Source: Streptomyces sp. man185 (GTDB taxonomy: Bacteria > Actinomycetota > Actinomycetes > Streptomycetales > Streptomycetaceae). Taken from it: a stretch of DNA of 64,000 nucleotides. The translations under genes were made by a program, and so were the position numbers. A model generated the notes under the pieces. It saw only the letters and a program-made list of their open reading frames with translations, did not search any database and was not told the origin of the DNA. Within the stretch, counting starts at the first letter, position 1; every line of letters begins with the position of its first letter. The stretch spans positions 1 to 64,000 of the forward strand of contig NTHE01000017.1 of assembly GCA_002551355.1 (NCBI GenBank). Reading direction: 5' to 3'. Of this stretch, positions 8,753 through 19,656 are shown one piece after another.

Positions 8753-8885
8753 GGTCACGCTCGGGTGCGCCGCACCCGCGTGGCGAACGCAGGTTCGGTG
8801 TGCGGCGCGGGGTGCCGGTCCGGGGCGGGAGAGAGGGCCCGCTGGTCCGTTCCGGCGATCACATCAGTGAGCTTCGGGAAGAAGC

Positions 8886-9152
8886 TCAGGCCTGCAGGGA
8901 GGCAACCTTGGACGCCAGCGCCGACTTCTTGTTGGCGGCGGCGTTCTTGTGGATGACACCCTTCGAGACAGCCTTGTCGAGCTGACGGGAGGCGTCGCGG
9001 ACGGCCGTGGTGGCCTTCTCGACGTCACCGGCAGCGGCGGCCTCGCGGGCCTTGCGGATCGCGGTCTTGAGCGACGACTTGACGGCCTTGTTGCGCAGGC
9101 GCGCCTTCTCGTTGGTCTTGTTCCGCTTGATCTGGGACTTGATGTTCGCCAC
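8886..9152 (-). CDS. rpsT: 30S ribosomal protein S20
   Basis: 88 residues, basic, beginning [21 protein letters not shown]; this is the standard S20 start and length. S20 binds 16S rRNA early in 30S assembly. The start codon is GTG (CAC on the plus strand at 9150-9152) with AAAAGG about seven bases upstream. It is a single-gene unit between holA and the divergent lepA, the usual Streptomyces arrangement. Confidence 0.97.
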   Translation of the reverse strand: MANIKSQIKRNKTNEKARLRNKAVKSSLKTAIRKAREAAAAGDVEKATTAVRDASRQLDKAVSKGVIHKNAAANKKSALASKVASLQA

Positions 9153-9367
9153 GAAAGAGCCTTTTCAGGTTCGTTGGATCTTCTAGGTGAGCCACGCCGC
9201 TCGTGAGAGCCACGAGGCACAGCTGTCCACGGTAGCAGTCACCCTCCGACCGGCCCAAACCGGTCGCTGCCCCCCAGGCGTGGGACGATGGAGCCTACGT
9301 ATCGATCCGACCGACCCGACATCGACCCGAGACACGGCGTTCGGCGTCTCAAGAATCAGGACCCTGC

Positions 9368-11242
9368 GTGCCCGCGACTCCTTCCAACGTGCCCGAGCCG
9401 AGCCGTACCGACCCGGCGCTGATCCGCAATTTCTGCATCATCGCGCACATCGACCACGGCAAGTCGACCCTTGCCGACCGGATGCTTCAGCTGACCGGAG
9501 TGGTCGACCAGCGGCAGATGCGCGCTCAGTACCTCGACCGGATGGACATCGAGCGCGAGCGCGGCATCACCATCAAGTCCCAGGCGGTCCGGCTGCCCTG
9601 GGCGCCCAACACGGGTGAGGACACGGGCGCCACCCACATCCTCAACATGATCGACACCCCGGGCCACGTGGACTTCACCTACGAGGTCTCCCGTTCGCTC
9701 GCGGCCTGCGAGGGCACGGTCCTGCTGGTCGACGCCGCGCAGGGCATCGAGGCCCAGACGCTGGCCAACCTCTATCTCGCGATGGAGAACGACCTCACCA
9801 TCGTCCCGGTGCTCAACAAGATCGACCTCCCCGCCGCCCAGCCGGAGAAGTTCTCCGAGGAGCTGGCCAACCTCATCGGCTGCCAGCCCGAGGACGTGCT
9901 CAAGGTCTCCGCCAAGACCGGCGTCGGCGTGGACGCGCTGCTCGACCGGGTCGTGCGGGACGTACCGGCCCCGGTGGGCGTCGCGGACGCGCCCGCCCGC
10001 GCGATGATCTTCGACTCGGTCTACGACTCGTACCGCGGTGTCGTCACCTACGTCCGTGTCGTCGACGGCCAGCTCAACAAGCGCGAGCGCATCCGGATGA
10101 TGTCGACCGGCGCCACCCACGAGCTGCTGGAGATCGGGGTGTCCTCCCCGGAGATGACCCCGGCCGACGGCATCGGCGTGGGCGAGGTCGGCTACATCAT
10201 CACCGGCGTGAAGGACGTCCGCCAGTCCAAGGTCGGTGACACGATCACCTCCCTGCACAACGGGGCGGCCGAGGCGCTGGGCGGTTACAAGGACCCGAAG
10301 CCGATGGTGTTCTCGGGGCTCTACCCGCTGGACGGCTCGGACTACCCGGACCTGCGCGAGGCGCTGGACAAGCTCCAGCTCAACGACGCCGCCCTGGTCT
10401 ACGAGCCGGAAACCTCCGCCGCGCTCGGCTTCGGCTTCCGCGTCGGCTTCCTCGGCCTGCTCCACCTGGACGTGGTCCGCGAGCGGCTGGAGCGCGAGTT
10501 CGGGCTCGACCTGATCGCCACCGCCCCCAACGTGGTCTACCGCGTCGAGATGGAGGACGGCACCGAGCACGTCGTCACCAATCCGAGCGAGTTCCCCGAG
10601 GGCAAGATCGACAAGGTGCACGAGCCGGTCGTCCGCGCCACGGTGCTGGCCCCGAGCGAGTTCATCGGCGCGATCATGGAGCTGTGCCAGGGCCGGCGCG
10701 GCACCCTGCTCGGCATGGACTACCTCTCCGAGGACCGGGTCGAGATCCGCTACACCCTGCCGCTCGCGGAGATCGTCTTCGACTTCTTCGACCAGCTGAA
10801 GTCCAAGACCCGCGGGTACGCCTCCCTCGACTACGAGCCCACCGGCGAGCAGACGGCCCACCTCGTCAAGGTCGACATCCTGCTGCACGGCGACAAGGTG
10901 GACGCGTTCTCCGCGGTCACCCACAAGGACAAGGCGTACGCGTACGGCGTCCGGCTCGTCGCCAAGCTGCAGAAGCTCATCCCCCGGCAGAACTTCGAGG
11001 TGCCCATCCAGGCGGCCATCGGGGCCCGGGTCATCGCCCGCGAGACCGTCCGCGCCATCCGCAAGGACGTCCTCGCCAAGTGCTACGGCGGTGACATCTC
11101 CCGTAAGCGGAAGCTGCTGGAGAAGCAGAAGGAGGGCAAGAAGCGGATGAAGATGGTCGGCAACGTGGAGGTTCCGCAGGACGCCTTCATCTCGGTGCTG
11201 TCGACCGACGAGTCCGCCGGGGAGAGCAAGGGCAAGAAGTAG
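9368..11242 (+). CDS. lepA: elongation factor 4 (LepA) translational GTPase
   Basis: Ribosome-binding GTPase of 624 residues, associated with back-translocation and 30S biogenesis. The G1 motif AHIDHGKST is at residues 26-34, G3 DTPGHVDF and G4 NKID follow, and the C-terminal LepA-specific domain ends with a basic tail ([20 protein letters not shown]), characteristic of the family. The start is GTG. A strong hairpin 44 bases after the stop closes the transcript. Confidence 0.97.
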   Translation: MPATPSNVPEPSRTDPALIRNFCIIAHIDHGKSTLADRMLQLTGVVDQRQMRAQYLDRMDIERERGITIKSQAVRLPWAPNTGEDTGATHILNMIDTPGHVDFTYEVSRSLAACEGTVLLVDAAQGIEAQTLANLYLAMENDLTIVPVLNKIDLPAAQPEKFSEELANLIGCQPEDVLKVSAKTGVGVDALLDRVVRDVPAPVGVADAPARAMIFDSVYDSYRGVVTYVRVVDGQLNKRERIRMMSTGATHELLEIGVSSPEMTPADGIGVGEVGYIITGVKDVRQSKVGDTITSLHNGAAEALGGYKDPKPMVFSGLYPLDGSDYPDLREALDKLQLNDAALVYEPETSAALGFGFRVGFLGLLHLDVVRERLEREFGLDLIATAPNVVYRVEMEDGTEHVVTNPSEFPEGKIDKVHEPVVRATVLAPSEFIGAIMELCQGRRGTLLGMDYLSEDRVEIRYTLPLAEIVFDFFDQLKSKTRGYASLDYEPTGEQTAHLVKVDILLHGDKVDAFSAVTHKDKAYAYGVRLVAKLQKLIPRQNFEVPIQAAIGARVIARETVRAIRKDVLAKCYGGDISRKRKLLEKQKEGKKRMKMVGNVEVPQDAFISVLSTDESAGESKGKK

Positions 11243-11285
11243 TCCCGGCCCGGACCTGAACGACCCTCGGCCGACCGACGGCCCG

Positions 11286-11328
11286 AAGGGCCCTCACGCC
11301 GCAGTAACGTGCGGTGTGAGGGCCCTTT
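11286..11328 (+). terminator. lepA terminator hairpin
   Basis: AAGGGCCCTCACGCCGCA (11286-11303) pairs with TGCGGTGTGAGGGCCCTT (from 11310) with one G-U pair around a short loop, followed by TTCG. It is a strong factor-independent-type hairpin directly after lepA. Confidence 0.88.
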
Positions 11329-11511
11329 CGTTATGAAAGCGGCGGCCCGTTGCCTCTTACGCGGCGGACACGTGCCCTCTACTCTGATCACGACTCGTTG
11401 GTTACTCGCCAGTTAAACAAGCCGAACAAGCAGGTTGCGCAGCAGGACAGCAGCAGTAGTCGCAGTATCAAAGAAGCCGGTCGTAGCAATGCCGCAGGCC
11501 CGGAGGACGTC

Positions 11512-13401
<1,890 letters not shown>

Positions 13402-13444
13402 ACGTACACGGGCTCGCGCGAGGCCCAGCGGCTGTTCGCGCGGA

Positions 13445-13519
13445 GACCGTCCGGGGGCTCGGCCCCGGACGGTCACGGGCGGGGAGTACGGACCCTCAGG
13501 GGACCGGACTCCCCGCCCG
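13445..13519. terminator. two consecutive hairpins between the acyl-CoA ligase and MFS genes
   Basis: GACCGTCCGGGG (13445-13456) pairs with CCCCGGACGGTC (13462-13473), and CGGGCGGGGAGT (13476-13487) pairs with ACTCCCCGCCCG (13508-13519). The first suits the ligase transcript; the second lies just outside the convergent MFS stop. Confidence 0.8.
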
Positions 13520-13524
13520 CTCGT

Positions 13525-14721
13525 TCACCCGCGCCTGGCCCGCAGGACCCCGGCGAGCAGCACCACCAGCAGTCCGGCGGCGGGGATCACCAGCAGACCG
13601 GTGCGCAGGCTGGTCGCGTCGGCTACCTGACCGACGACCGGCGGCGACAGCAGGAAGCCCAGGCGCATGAGCCAGGAGACGATCGTCAGACCCGATCCGG
13701 GTTTGAGGCCGGGCAGCGCGTCGGCCTCGTGCATCGCCGCGGGCACCAGGGTCGCCACCCCGAATCCGGCCAGGGCGAAGCCAAGGATGGTTCCGGGCAG
13801 CGTCGGCACCGCCAGGGCAAGACCCATGCCGACCGCGGTGATCAGGCCGCCGGCCCGGGCCACGGCACGCTGTCCGAAGCGGTCGACGAGGCGGTCCCCG
13901 ATGATGCGCCCGATGAACTGGGCGCCCACCAGGGCGATGAAGCCCCCGGCGGCGAGTGCCGCGGAGGCGTGCAGGGCGTCGTTCAGGTACAGGGCGGCCC
14001 AGGAATTCCCCGCATCCTCGACGAGCGTGCCGGCTGTGGCGATCAGAACGAGGGCCGCCAGGACGTACCCGACGTGCGCATTGCCGCTCGCCCTCTCCGT
14101 GTTCCGCTGTTCCGGGCCGGTCTCCTCCGGTGGGTTGTCCGGGCCGGGCAGGCAGAAGCGCAGCGCGGCCGCCGCGGCGGCGACGAGGACGGCGGCCGAG
14201 ACCGCGAGGTGCAGGCCGAGCGACAGGTCCAGCGTCATCGCCCCGGCCGCCATCAGCCCTCCGGTGACGGCGCCGATCGACCAGATCGCGTGGAAGGAGT
14301 TGAGGATGGACCGCCCGTAGAGCCGCTGCACCCGAAGACCGTGCGCGTTCTGCGCGACGTCCGTGAGCGCGTCCATGGCTCCGGCCAGGAACAGGGCGGT
14401 GGCGAACAGCGCGACCGACGGGGCCAGACCGGCGGCCAGGATCCCCGCACCCGTCAGCAGGGTCCCGAGGACCGCGACCCGCGCCGAGCCCATGCGGCGG
14501 ATGAGCACCCCTGCCGCGAGGCCGGCCGTGATGGCCCCCGCCGGGAACGCGGCGACCGCCAGCCCGTAGGCGCCGTTGCCGATCGCCAGATCCTCCTTGA
14601 TCTGCGGATACCTCGGCAGCAGGTTGGCGAACAGGGCCCCGTTCGTGAAGAACAGGACGGCTACGGCGGCCCGCGCGTGCCGTGCGGCGGGGAGAGGCCG
14701 TGCCTCGATCTCGACGGTCAT
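13525..14721 (-). CDS. MFS transporter
   Basis: Major facilitator of 398 residues with about twelve hydrophobic helices. The ATG at 14721 (MTVEIEARPLPAARHARAAV) directly precedes the first helix; the frame extends further upstream but that part is polar, non-membrane and overlaps a candidate operator. Helices include AVLFFTNGALFANLLPRYPQ, which resembles the YbjJ-like subgroup. Substrate is unknown. Likely controlled by the palindrome at 14741-14760. Confidence 0.85.
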   Translation of the reverse strand: MTVEIEARPLPAARHARAAVAVLFFTNGALFANLLPRYPQIKEDLAIGNGAYGLAVAAFPAGAITAGLAAGVLIRRMGSARVAVLGTLLTGAGILAAGLAPSVALFATALFLAGAMDALTDVAQNAHGLRVQRLYGRSILNSFHAIWSIGAVTGGLMAAGAMTLDLSLGLHLAVSAAVLVAAAAAALRFCLPGPDNPPEETGPEQRNTERASGNAHVGYVLAALVLIATAGTLVEDAGNSWAALYLNDALHASAALAAGGFIALVGAQFIGRIIGDRLVDRFGQRAVARAGGLITAVGMGLALAVPTLPGTILGFALAGFGVATLVPAAMHEADALPGLKPGSGLTIVSWLMRLGFLLSPPVVGQVADATSLRTGLLVIPAAGLLVVLLAGVLRARRG

Positions 14722-14740
14722 GCGGACGACCCTAGCCCCA

Positions 14741-14760
14741 GAGAGTACGAACGTACACTC
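14741..14760. promoter_or_regulatory. candidate operator for the MFS gene
   Basis: GAGAGTACGAACGTACACTC is an imperfect 20-bp palindrome (8 of 10 half-site positions) located 20 bases upstream of the MFS start. Size and symmetry fit TetR-family operators. No TetR gene is visible in the window, so the regulator would have to act in trans. Confidence 0.5.
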
Positions 14761-15142
14761 CTCGAGAACCGGCAGGGGCACGCTCACGGCACTGCATCTC
14801 TTCGTGTCCGGGCGACGATGGCGGTCGTGGGGCCGAACGCCCACGCCGCTCCTCGGGTGCCCCGAGCATCTGCTGGAGGTCAGGGTGGCTGTATCCGCCG
14901 TATGCGGGTCCGGTTAGGCTGGCCTTGCCTGGTGTGGGTACCCGGGCGTACGGGGTTCGGATTCCGGTGCCGCGGTGGGAACCCGGCGGACGGAACAGGC
15001 AGAGGCGGGGCGCAGGTGAGAGACGGTGACCGGGCTCGTGCCCGTCGTGCGCCCGGCAGGGCGGGAACGCCCCTGCCGGTGACCGGGAACGCGGGCTTCG
15101 AACCGGCGCCCGGCTTCGAGCCGGCGCCCAGGGCGAGACGTC
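14761..15142. other. intergenic region with an 18-bp tandem duplication
   Basis: About 380 bases separate the divergent MFS and DedA-like genes. No frame in it looks coding. Near the right end GGCTTCGAACCGGCGCCC (15094-15111) is followed directly by a second copy differing at one base (15112-15129), immediately upstream of the DedA-like start. Confidence 0.6.
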
Positions 15143-15616
15143 GTGGATGAGATCGCGCTCGCGGCCGGAGCCCTGTACGTCATCGTCCTGCTGCGCGCCG
15201 GAGGGACGTTCGCCGTCGGGTGGCTCGCGGGCGCCGGCGCCCGGCGCAGCAGATTCGCCGGGCGGACCTCGTCGGCGAAGTTCCGGCGTGCCGAGCGGGC
15301 GATCCAGCGGTGGGGCGCGCCGGTGGTGGCCGTCTCCTTCCTCACGGTCGGTTTCCAGACCGCCGCGAACTTCCTCGCGGGCAGTATGCGCATGCCGTTG
15401 CCGCGCTACCTCCCTGCCCTGTTCGTGGGCGGAGCGGCCTGGGCGCTGATCTACGCGACCGCCGGACTCGGCGTCCTCAAGGGGCTGGGAAGGCTCTTCG
15501 CCGAGCGGACCGCCTTCGGGGTCTCCGCCGTGGTCATCCTTCTGCTCGCGGTGTGCGGGGTGGTGGTGTACCGCAGACGAAGGGCGGTGGCGGTCCCGTC
15601 CTCCGACGGTGACTGA
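15143..15616 (+). CDS. DedA/VTT-domain-like membrane protein
   Basis: 157 residues with a SNARE-associated/VTT-type core: RWGAPVVAVSFLTVGFQTAANFLAGSMRMPLPRY matches the F-x-P-G-x-R-x-x-x-x-x-x-A-G-x-x-x-M region of DedA proteins in degenerate form, followed by helices AAWALIYATAGLG and FGVSAVVILLLAVCGVVVY. DedA-like proteins move or flip lipids at the membrane. It is shorter than canonical DedA (about 200 residues), so assignment is to the superfamily only. ATG at 15143. Confidence 0.68.
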   Translation: MDEIALAAGALYVIVLLRAGGTFAVGWLAGAGARRSRFAGRTSSAKFRRAERAIQRWGAPVVAVSFLTVGFQTAANFLAGSMRMPLPRYLPALFVGGAAWALIYATAGLGVLKGLGRLFAERTAFGVSAVVILLLAVCGVVVYRRRRAVAVPSSDGD

Positions 15617-15751
15617 GCGCGTGGTCCGGCTCCGATGGGCAACTCAGGGGGTCGGAAACGGCAAGCGGCGGTGATCCTGTCAGGGCATCCCTCGCGCGGG
15701 TGAGAGATCAGTGGAGTCGCCCCTTCACTCAGGAACCCGGAGGGCTCCGCC

Positions 15752-16243
15752 ATGAAGTACACCGTCTCGATCGAGATCGCCCTGCCGAGAGAGAGCGTGG
15801 TCCACCTGCTCGCCGACCCGGCACACCTGCCGAAGTGGCTGCGGGGGCTGGTGCTCCACGAGCCGCTGAGCGGCGTGCACGGGCAGGCCGGCACCACGTC
15901 GCGGGTCGTGTTGCAGACGGGGCAACGGCAGATGGAGTGCACCGAGACGATCACGCGCCGGGAACCGGCGGATCTGCACGGGATCCCGAAAGGGAGCGTC
16001 GTTCACTTCGACCGCGAGATCGTCGGCGAAGGCATGTGGAGCGCCGTGCGCGACCGGCTGACCGACGCCGGTCCGGAGACGACGCTCTGGGAGAGCGAGA
16101 ACGAGTACCGGTTCAGCGGCCTGCCGATGCGGGTGGTGGGGTTCCTGATGCCCGGCGCCTTCCGCAAGCAGTCCCTGCGGCACATGCGGGACTTCAAGGC
16201 GTTCGCCGAAGAGGGGAAAGACGTCCGCGAGACGACGGACTGA
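15752..16243 (+). CDS. SRPBCC/START-like domain protein
   Basis: 163 residues. It begins MKYTVSIEIALPRESVVHLL, followed by DPAHLPKWLRGLVLHEPLSG, the typical entrance of a SRPBCC ligand-binding fold, then alternating strands and a long C-terminal helix (AFRKQSLRHMRDFKAFAE). Proteins of this fold bind hydrophobic ligands or act as cyclases. No operon partner is obvious, and no ligand can be named. Confidence 0.75.
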   Translation: MKYTVSIEIALPRESVVHLLADPAHLPKWLRGLVLHEPLSGVHGQAGTTSRVVLQTGQRQMECTETITRREPADLHGIPKGSVVHFDREIVGEGMWSAVRDRLTDAGPETTLWESENEYRFSGLPMRVVGFLMPGAFRKQSLRHMRDFKAFAEEGKDVRETTD

Positions 16244-16403
16244 CCTGCTGGGGGAACAACCGGTGACGCGGCGGCAGACGCGTCGTGAAGCCGTCCCGCG
16301 CGTTCGAATCTGCTCGATTTTCTGCTCACTTCCGTAACTCGGTGCTTATGGATGCGGCCGGTCTGTCACTCTGTCGGTGTCGTCGGACCGTAGGAGCCGC
16401 ACC

Positions 16404-18365
16404 GTGGCGCCCATCCCCTTGCAGCGGGACACCGTGCAGCGTCCCGGCACCCCCCGTGCCGGGCACGCGCACGGCCCGCGCCTGGCCAGCCGCACCAGCC
16501 TGCCCGGGATACCTCTCGCCCCCTCCGCCGCCCGCCGGTTCGTACGGGCCGCGCTCGCGGAGTGGACCGGGCTCGGGGTGCCCGCCGCCGTGGGCTTCAG
16601 CGACCGGCTCGCCGACGACGCCGTGACCGTCACCAACGAGCTGGTCACCAACGCCGTCGTGCACGCCGGGACCACGGTCGACCTGGTCCTCAGGCTGGAG
16701 GAGGAGGGCGGCGACGAGCCGTCCGCCGCCCTCGTCCTGGAGGTCACCGACCACCACCCGGCCCGCCCGGTGAGCGGCGACGAACCGGGCCCCGGCCCCG
16801 GCCCCGGCCCCGGACCGGACGGGGCGGTCGCGGGGGAGCTGCCGGACCCCGCCGAGTACGGCCGGGGCCTCCAGCTCGTCGCCACCCTCGCCGACTCCTG
16901 GGGCATCACCTACCGCACCGGCCTCAAGACCGTCTGGGCCCGCCTCCCCGTCGACGACTGGAGCGCCCCGCACGCCCCGCCCGACGGCGAGGCCCTCAGA
17001 CGCGGCCTGCGCGCCGCCGAGATCCTCGCCCCCGCGGCCAGGCGCACCGAGCGCGACGACGCGGTCTGGGACAGCCGGGGCGCCCCGGCCTTCCTCGCCG
17101 AGGCGTCCGACCTCCTCGCCGGGCAGCTCGACGAGGACCTGGTGGCAGCCATAGCGGGCCAGTTGCTGGTGCCCCGGCTCGCGGACTGGTGCGCGATCTG
17201 GCTGGAGGGCGAGGGCGGGGGACCGGCCGCCGAACCCCGGCTCGCCCGGGTCTGGCACAGCGACGAGACCGGCACCGAGCCCCTGCGCACCGCCCTGGAG
17301 AGGGAGCCCCTCCGCTTCCCGGCCGGCGTCGGCTCCGGTCCCGTGTCCGTCCCCGTGCCCTGGCCCGCCCCACCCGCGGACGAGGCTCCGCAGCCCGGTG
17401 CCCGCGACGGCTCCGCCCTCGCCTTCCGGATCACGGCCGGCGGCCGGGCGCTCGGGACCGTCCTCGTCGGCCGTGAGGGCGTGACCCAGGTGCCGGAGGC
17501 GGTCGCGTCCTTGATCGAGGACTTCGTCCGCCGCCTCGGTCTCGCCGTCGGCGCCGCCCGCGCCTACACCCGGCAGGCCACCATCAGCCGCATCCTCCAG
17601 CGCGGCCTGCTCCCCAGCAAGGTCGCGGAGATCCCCGGCGTCACCAGCGCCCTCGTATACGAACCGAGCGACGACGGCGTCGTGGGAGGTGACTTCTACG
17701 ACATCTTCCCGTGCCCCGGCGACCGCTGGTGCTTCGTCCTCGGCGACGTCCAGGGATCGGGTCCCGAGGCCGCCGTCGTCACCGGCCTCGCCCGCCCCTG
17801 GCTGCGGCTGCTCTCCCGGGAGGGCTTCGGTGTCGGAGAGGTCCTGGACCGGCTGAACCGGCTGCTCCTGGACGACGCCATGGAGGCCGCCGAGGCGGCC
17901 GCCCTGATGGTCGCCGCCGCCGGGGGCCGGCAACTCCACGACGGCACCCAGTCGCGCTTCCTCTCCCTGCTGTACGGGGAGGTCGTGCCGCTCCCCGACG
18001 GCGGGGTCCGCTGCACGGTGGCCAGCGCCGGGCATCCGCTGCCGCTGCTGCTGCGCCCCGACGGCTCCGTACGCCCGGCCGCCGAGCCGCAGGTGCTGCT
18101 CGGGGTCGTCGAGGACGTGGCCTACGAGAGCCAGGTCTTCGACCTCGCGCCCGGGGACACCCTGCTCTGCGTCACGGACGGGGTGACCGAGCGGCGGTCG
18201 GGCCCGCTGATGTTCGACGACGGGGACGGCCTCGCCCGGGTCCTCGCCGGGTGCGCCGGGCTGCCCGCCGAGGCGACCGCGGAGCGGATCCGGCGGGCGG
18301 TCCACGAGTTCGCCGAGCAGCCCCCGGACGACGACGTGGCCCTGCTGGTCCTGCACGCGGACTGA
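16404..18365 (+). CDS. SpoIIE-type PP2C phosphatase fused to RsbW-like ATPase
   Basis: A signalling protein of 653 residues. The N-terminal domain is a GHKL/RsbW-type ATPase (N-box NELVTNAVVHA near residues 79-89, G2 box YGRGLQLVATLAD near 152-164). The middle (about 205-390) is GAF-like and includes WCAIWLEGEG. The C-terminal domain is PP2C/SpoIIE: ILQRGLLP, VGGDFYDIF near 437, GDVQGSGPEAA, DGVTE and a final DDDVALLVL. The usual order in Streptomyces is sensor-phosphatase-ATPase; here the ATPase comes first. A Gly-Pro repeat sits in the ATPase lid region. The GTG at 16404 has AGGAG seven bases upstream and is preferred over a GTG at 16377. Such proteins control sigma factors by partner switching; no anti-sigma antagonist is adjacent. 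Confidence 0.85.
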   Translation: MAPIPLQRDTVQRPGTPRAGHAHGPRLASRTSLPGIPLAPSAARRFVRAALAEWTGLGVPAAVGFSDRLADDAVTVTNELVTNAVVHAGTTVDLVLRLEEEGGDEPSAALVLEVTDHHPARPVSGDEPGPGPGPGPGPDGAVAGELPDPAEYGRGLQLVATLADSWGITYRTGLKTVWARLPVDDWSAPHAPPDGEALRRGLRAAEILAPAARRTERDDAVWDSRGAPAFLAEASDLLAGQLDEDLVAAIAGQLLVPRLADWCAIWLEGEGGGPAAEPRLARVWHSDETGTEPLRTALEREPLRFPAGVGSGPVSVPVPWPAPPADEAPQPGARDGSALAFRITAGGRALGTVLVGREGVTQVPEAVASLIEDFVRRLGLAVGAARAYTRQATISRILQRGLLPSKVAEIPGVTSALVYEPSDDGVVGGDFYDIFPCPGDRWCFVLGDVQGSGPEAAVVTGLARPWLRLLSREGFGVGEVLDRLNRLLLDDAMEAAEAAALMVAAAGGRQLHDGTQSRFLSLLYGEVVPLPDGGVRCTVASAGHPLPLLLRPDGSVRPAAEPQVLLGVVEDVAYESQVFDLAPGDTLLCVTDGVTERRSGPLMFDDGDGLARVLAGCAGLPAEATAERIRRAVHEFAEQPPDDDVALLVLHAD

Positions 18366-18387
18366 AGCACTTCAGGGGCGAGCGACA

Positions 18388-19629
18388 ATGGACGGTATGC
18401 CTTCCGTACTGCCCGATGGTGAGCCCGTGCCCGACGACGGGGCGCTGCCCCGCCATGCCCTGGAAGGCGCAGCCGACCGCCCGCTCGGTTTCTACCTGCA
18501 CGTCCCGTACTGCGCCACCCGCTGCGGCTACTGCGACTTCAACACCTACACCGCCACCGAGCTGCGCGGCTCCGGCGGGGCGCTGGCCTCCCGCGACAAC
18601 TACGCCGCCCACCTCATCGAGGAGGTCCGCCAGGCGCGCAAGGTCCTCGGCGACGATCCCCGTCCGGTCCGTACGGTCTTCGTCGGCGGCGGCACGCCCA
18701 CCCTGCTGCCTGCCGCCGATCTCGTGCGGATGCTGGCATCGATCAAGGAGGAGTTCGGGCTCGCGGACGACGCGGAGATCACCACCGAGGCCAATCCGGA
18801 GTCCGTCGACCCCGCCTACCTCTCCGCCCTGCGCGAGGGCGGCTTCAACCGGGTCTCCTTCGGCATGCAGAGCGCCAAGCAGCACGTCCTGAAGATCCTG
18901 GACCGCACCCACACCCCCGGCCGCCCCGAGGCCTGTGTCGCCGAGGCGCGCGCGGCGGGCTTCGACCACGTCAACCTCGACCTGATCTACGGCACCCCCG
19001 GCGAGTCCGACGACGACTGGCGGGCCAGCCTCGACGCCGCCATCGGCGCGGGCCCCGACCACGTCTCCGCATACGCGCTCATCGTCGAGGAGGGCACCCA
19101 GCTCGCCCGCCGCATCCGGCGCGGCGAGATCCCGATGACCGACGACGACGCGCACGCCGATCGCTACCTGATCGCGGACGAGGCCTTCGCCGCCGCCGGT
19201 TTCGACTGGTACGAGGTCTCCAACTGGGCCACCACCGAAGCCGGCCGCTGCCTCCACAACGAGCTGTACTGGCGCGGCGCCGACTGGTGGGGCGCGGGCC
19301 CCGGCGCCCACAGCCACGTCGGCGGCGTGCGCTGGTGGAACGTGAAGCACCCCGGCGCGTACGCCCAGGCGCTCGCCGAGGGCCGCTCGCCCGGCGCGGG
19401 CCGCGAGATCCTGGCCGAGGAGGACCGCCGGGTCGAGCGCATCCTGCTGGAGCTGCGGTTGCGCGAGGGCTGCCCGCTCACCCTCCTGAAACCCGACGGC
19501 CTCGCCGCATCCCGCCGCGCCCTGACCGACGGGCTGCTGGAGCCGGAGCCGTACGGGAAGGGCCGCGCGGTCCTCACCCTGCGCGGGCGGCTCCTGGCCG
19601 ACGCCGTCGTCCGCGACCTGGTCGACTGA
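18388..19629 (+). CDS. hemW: radical SAM heme chaperone HemW
   Basis: 413 residues. The radical-SAM cluster motif CATRCGYCDFNTY (CxxxCxxC) follows FYLHVPY, then VFVGGGTPTLL and TEANPESVD, all typical of HemW/HemN-like proteins. HemW lacks oxygen-independent coproporphyrinogen oxidase activity in characterised cases and acts as a heme chaperone; the earlier name HemN is commonly misapplied. Position near hrcA-dnaJ2 agrees with actinobacterial order, although here three minus-strand genes intervene. ATG at 18388; a second ATG (MPSVL) lies three codons in. Confidence 0.93.
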   Translation: MDGMPSVLPDGEPVPDDGALPRHALEGAADRPLGFYLHVPYCATRCGYCDFNTYTATELRGSGGALASRDNYAAHLIEEVRQARKVLGDDPRPVRTVFVGGGTPTLLPAADLVRMLASIKEEFGLADDAEITTEANPESVDPAYLSALREGGFNRVSFGMQSAKQHVLKILDRTHTPGRPEACVAEARAAGFDHVNLDLIYGTPGESDDDWRASLDAAIGAGPDHVSAYALIVEEGTQLARRIRRGEIPMTDDDAHADRYLIADEAFAAAGFDWYEVSNWATTEAGRCLHNELYWRGADWWGAGPGAHSHVGGVRWWNVKHPGAYAQALAEGRSPGAGREILAEEDRRVERILLELRLREGCPLTLLKPDGLAASRRALTDGLLEPEPYGKGRAVLTLRGRLLADAVVRDLVD

Positions 19630-19656
19630 CTCCCGAGGAGAACCTCGCGGACGGAC

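Noticed and set aside
8337..8870. A 177-codon frame with 12-residue repeats (GVRRTGAGVRGT)
   Set aside because: It overlaps the end of holA, the DNA repeats explain the peptide periodicity, and there is no coding signature outside the repeats.
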